DNA from: an uncultured Dehalococcoidia bacterium
GTDB lineage: Bacteria > Chloroflexota > Dehalococcoidia > Lucifugimonadales > UBA3495
Assembly: GCA_958296445.1 (NCBI GenBank)
Contig: OY282565.1
Location: 2,777,570-2,841,569, forward strand
Reading direction: 5' to 3'
Length of the DNA stretch: 64,000 nt
Below, piece after piece: positions 62,034 through 64,000 of this stretch (position 1 is the first letter of the stretch; every line of letters begins with the position of its first letter). The notes under the pieces were generated by a model that had not been told where the DNA came from, did no database searches, and worked only from the letters and a program-made list of their open reading frames with translations. The position numbers and the translations under genes were made by a program.

Positions 62034-62070
62034 CGGGGATGGCGGTTGGCGGCGGGAATGGCGGTTAGCG

Positions 62071-62304
62071 GTGGGAACGCAACGGCTGCCGCAGGTGAAC
62101 GGCGCGAGGGTTGTGCGGGCGTTGCGACGGGTTGGGTGGAGGGTTCAGCGAATACGCGGTTCTCACCACATAATGACCCATCCGCAGCGGCCGGGGCGTC
62201 TAATACCAGTGCCGGTTCATAGCAGGCCAGTAAGGCCCGGAACCCTTTCCGATATTATAACCCTTGCGGGATTAAGCATTCGGGAATTCACCGATTTGTT
62301 ATAG
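62071..62304 (+). CDS. hicA: HicA toxin (mRNA interferase)
   Basis: 77 aa with the double-stranded-RNA-binding-like fold: 'VVRALRRVGWRVQRIRGSHHIMTHP', His in the 'GSHH' catalytic position, and the end 'RPGTLSDIITLAGLSIREFTDLL'. GTG 62071 is the best start. The HicB gene follows after eight bases. Intact by length and motif. Confidence 0.85.
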   Translation: MGTQRLPQVNGARVVRALRRVGWRVQRIRGSHHIMTHPQRPGRLIPVPVHSRPVRPGTLSDIITLAGLSIREFTDLL

Positions 62305-62312
62305 GAGCAGAA

Positions 62313-62552
62313 ATGAACAAAACCTACACAATCCTGCTGACACCGGGCGAACCCGGCGAGGGCGGCTACTACGTTCGAGTGCCTGCTTTGCCCGGTTGCA
62401 TCACCGATGGCGACACTCTGGAGGAAGCAGTGGCTAACGCCAAAGAAGCCATCGAAGGGTTTGTCCTGAGTCTGCAAGACCGGGGCATTCCTGTGCCAGA
62501 GGGAGACTCGGGGACGGACAGTCTCATCACCGCCGTAACGGTCGAGGTTTAA
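62313..62552 (+). CDS. hicB: HicB antitoxin
   Basis: 79 aa. 'GGYYVRVPALPGCITDGDTLEEAVANAKEAIEGFVLSL' (in part) is the RNase-H-like HicB core. No DNA-binding domain follows, so autoregulation would need a different mechanism. AGGAG lies before the ATG. It ends four bases before the thiolase remnant. Confidence 0.87.
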   Translation: MNKTYTILLTPGEPGEGGYYVRVPALPGCITDGDTLEEAVANAKEAIEGFVLSLQDRGIPVPEGDSGTDSLITAVTVEV

Positions 62553-62556
62553 GCGA

Positions 62557-62739
62557 ATGCCGTACAAGAACAGGGTTGCCGTGGTGGGCGCGGGGTTGAC
62601 GAAGTTTATGCGCCGCGCTTTGGAGACGTCGCAGGAGCTGGCTTTTGAGGGGGCCAGCGGCAGCTTTCCGGGGTCAAGACCGGCTTGGCGCGGGATACCC
62701 ACGGCCACTGGCGGCGTTGCGGTGCTGGGGGTGGGGTAA
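62557..62739 (+). pseudogene. Remnant of a second thiolase gene (start joined to end)
   Basis: 60 residues: 'NRVAVVGAGLTKFMRRALETSQELAFEGA' is a normal thiolase N-terminus, and 'WRGIPTATGGVAVLGVG' is the thiolase C-terminus. The ~320 residues between are missing. The last ~85 bases nearly copy the 3' end of the gene at 60882-62033 (same GGCCAGCGGCAGCTTTCCGG), with a nine- or ten-base deletion and a few substitutions. A good start codon remains, so a short product is conceivable. Confidence 0.8.
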
Positions 62740-62748
62740 CTAAGTCTG

Positions 62749-63342
62749 ATGTGGGAAGCGATTGCGACAATCTGGGGAGTGACTGTGACAATCTGGGCAC
62801 AGATTGCGACAGGCATTGTGGCGAACCTGATTACAGGAGTATTATTTAAACTGCGGGTCATAAAAGTCAATCGGACGAGGAGAGGGTATCAGGAAATCAG
62901 AATCCGGGGCGCCAATCAGCTCAAGATTAACCAGTATCTGAAAGACTTGTTTTCGAGGGCATCATCTATTGACGTAGTGAGCAACCGATTGAGCTGGATA
63001 CAGAGCGATCCTACTATGGCGGATTTCATCCTGGAGTTGGCGCAGGAAGGCAAGCAGTTTCGGTTTCATTTGCCTGCCGATAATGATGTAGCGAGAAAAA
63101 TCAGAGCAGAACGACAGAATGTCCGGGTATTCATTTCGCCGATTCCTGATTTTTTGGGAGAACACCCGCGGTTTACCCTTACTGATAAGAATATGCCGGG
63201 TTCGGGATATTTGGCAGTGGGATACTCTGATAACAAGGATTGGTTAATTACAGAATTCAACGCCCGTGACCATACGCAAACTCTGGCGATTGCCAGAGGT
63301 TACGTTGAGTCCCTTGAGCTAACCGGCGAGGAGGCAATATAA
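62749..63342 (+). CDS. Membrane-anchored protein of unknown function (AT-rich island)
   Basis: 197 aa, no family recognised. An N-terminal membrane helix ('VTVTIWAQIATGIVANLITGVLF') is followed by a basic stretch and an alpha/beta domain: 'IDVVSNRLSWIQSDPTMADFIL', 'GKQFRFHLPADNDVARKIRAE', 'VRVFISPIPDFLG', 'GYLAVGYSDNKDWLITEFNARDHTQTLAIARGYVESL' (in part), vaguely like a PLD-type half-domain without HKD. It is coupled to the next gene by TAATG. GC content drops sharply here. Confidence 0.5.
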   Translation: MWEAIATIWGVTVTIWAQIATGIVANLITGVLFKLRVIKVNRTRRGYQEIRIRGANQLKINQYLKDLFSRASSIDVVSNRLSWIQSDPTMADFILELAQEGKQFRFHLPADNDVARKIRAERQNVRVFISPIPDFLGEHPRFTLTDKNMPGSGYLAVGYSDNKDWLITEFNARDHTQTLAIARGYVESLELTGEEAI

Positions 63343-64000
63343 TGGTAAATCCTAGATTTCCTGACACAGTTGCGGAATGGAACGAAAACGCCCTTTTAAG
63401 GCATCGGCAAATTATCTCTGGGAACGATTTGTCATACGAAAAAATCCTTGTGCCAACAATCTTTCAGTTAGTTGGAGACGCTTCTGGAAAGACAATTCTT
63501 GATGTTGGATGCGGAGATGGCGACTTGGCGGCCAGACTTGCAGACAATGCGAAGAAAGTTGTTGGAGTTGACCCCGCTGGGAAAATGATTGAAATTGCTC
63601 ATAGAGAATATGGGCACCGAAAAAATGTTGAATTTGTCAACAATACCATAGAAGCCTACTCAGAAAGCAAGTCGGCATCACTCTATGATGTTGCCATAGC
63701 TAATATGAGCTTAATGTCAGCCCCAAATCTTGACCGGGTGATTGAATCAATTGGATCTATCCTTAAAAGCGAAGCGATTTTCGCGGCAACGATTACACAT
63801 CCCTTTTTCTGGAATTTTTACAAACACTTGAAAGATCCTGAAGAATTTGACTACTCGCAGGAACATATCCAACGCACTCCATTTGTCATAAGTTTGTACG
63901 ATGAACCACTACCGTCCGAGACGACTGTTTTCCACAGACCATTGGGAACATATACGGAAATTTTTACCCGGCACGGGTTCAGGATAGAACAAATCCTCGA
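63342..64000 (+). CDS. SAM-dependent methyltransferase (runs off window)
   Basis: 219 residues in the window. Motif I 'KTILDVGCGDGDLAARLA', acidic end of strand 2 'VVGVDPAGKMIEIA', and 'YDVAIANMSLMSAPNLDRVIESIGSIL' (in part) place it in the class I methyltransferases of the Methyltransf_11/25 type. GAGGAGG lies before ATG 63342, which overlaps the previous stop. AT-rich codons mark it as likely acquired with its partner. Substrate unknown. Confidence 0.8.
   Translation, partial: MVNPRFPDTVAEWNENALLRHRQIISGNDLSYEKILVPTIFQLVGDASGKTILDVGCGDGDLAARLADNAKKVVGVDPAGKMIEIAHREYGHRKNVEFVNNTIEAYSESKSASLYDVAIANMSLMSAPNLDRVIESIGSILKSEAIFAATITHPFFWNFYKHLKDPEEFDYSQEHIQRTPFVISLYDEPLPSETTVFHRPLGTYTEIFTRHGFRIEQIL

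Overview
The window is GC-rich (most genes read as roughly 60-65% G+C) and densely coded. The gene content fits a Chloroflexota bacterium, most likely Dehalococcoidia/SAR202-like. The pointers are a Rex-type redox regulator beside an F1Fo-ATPase operon with an AtpI/AtpZ-type protein, many catabolic enzymes typical of that group (LLM flavin oxidoreductase, FAH-family and VOC enzymes, SMP-30, NIPSNAP, fused FAD/Fe-S D-2-hydroxyacid dehydrogenase, HdrD-like Fe-S protein, B12-dependent acyl-CoA mutase, SCP2-type thiolase) and plentiful palindromic repeats. The taxonomic call is inference; no rRNA or tRNA gene was seen.

Layout. 0-5 kb: catabolic and unknown genes (S9 peptidase, deacetylase, class V aminotransferase, NIPSNAP, VOC). 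5-8.7 kb: a three-gene operon with its own sigma70-like promoter that looks like the bacterial ceramide pathway (serine palmitoyltransferase, YghO/bCerS-like GNAT protein, CerR-like epimerase). 8.7-26 kb: accessory metabolism mixed with toxin-antitoxin (TA) modules, several decayed or duplicated. 26-38 kb: Rex, then the ATP synthase operon on the minus strand. 38-46 kb: housekeeping genes (bifunctional nuclease, coaD, rsmD, ribF, tyrS) and an isobutyryl-CoA-mutase-like large subunit. 46-55 kb: EF-G-like GTPase, aquaglyceroporin and a two-component system with a secreted repeat protein, separated by long repeat arrays. 54.5-64 kb: dihydropyrimidinase-type amidohydrolase, a fused HEPN-MNT gene, thioesterase, Ada, a membrane-anchored metallopeptidase, a thiolase with hicAB, and an AT-rich membrane protein/methyltransferase pair running off the end.

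The most unusual part is the ATP synthase operon. Its order is atpI/Z-atpB-(32-aa membrane microprotein)-atpE-F-H-(4-TM protein of two similar halves)-A-G-(two tandem retropepsin-like proteases)-D-(AAA ATPase + PIN-like protein)-C. All accessory genes share the operon's strand and lie within tens of bases of the subunit genes. A remnant of the atpD 5' end between the two proteases shows they arose by tandem duplication.

A second theme is copying of gene ends. The 3' end of the FAD/Fe-S dehydrogenase is copied between two paralogous TA modules, the thiolase 3' end is copied beyond hicAB, and the thioesterase 3' end is copied five times downstream of its gene. A 35-bp duplication has fused HEPN and MNT genes, higB has an in-frame stop and vapC a frameshift. 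Several repeat families are present, including a MITE-like element with terminal inverted repeats and flanking direct repeats in two copies.
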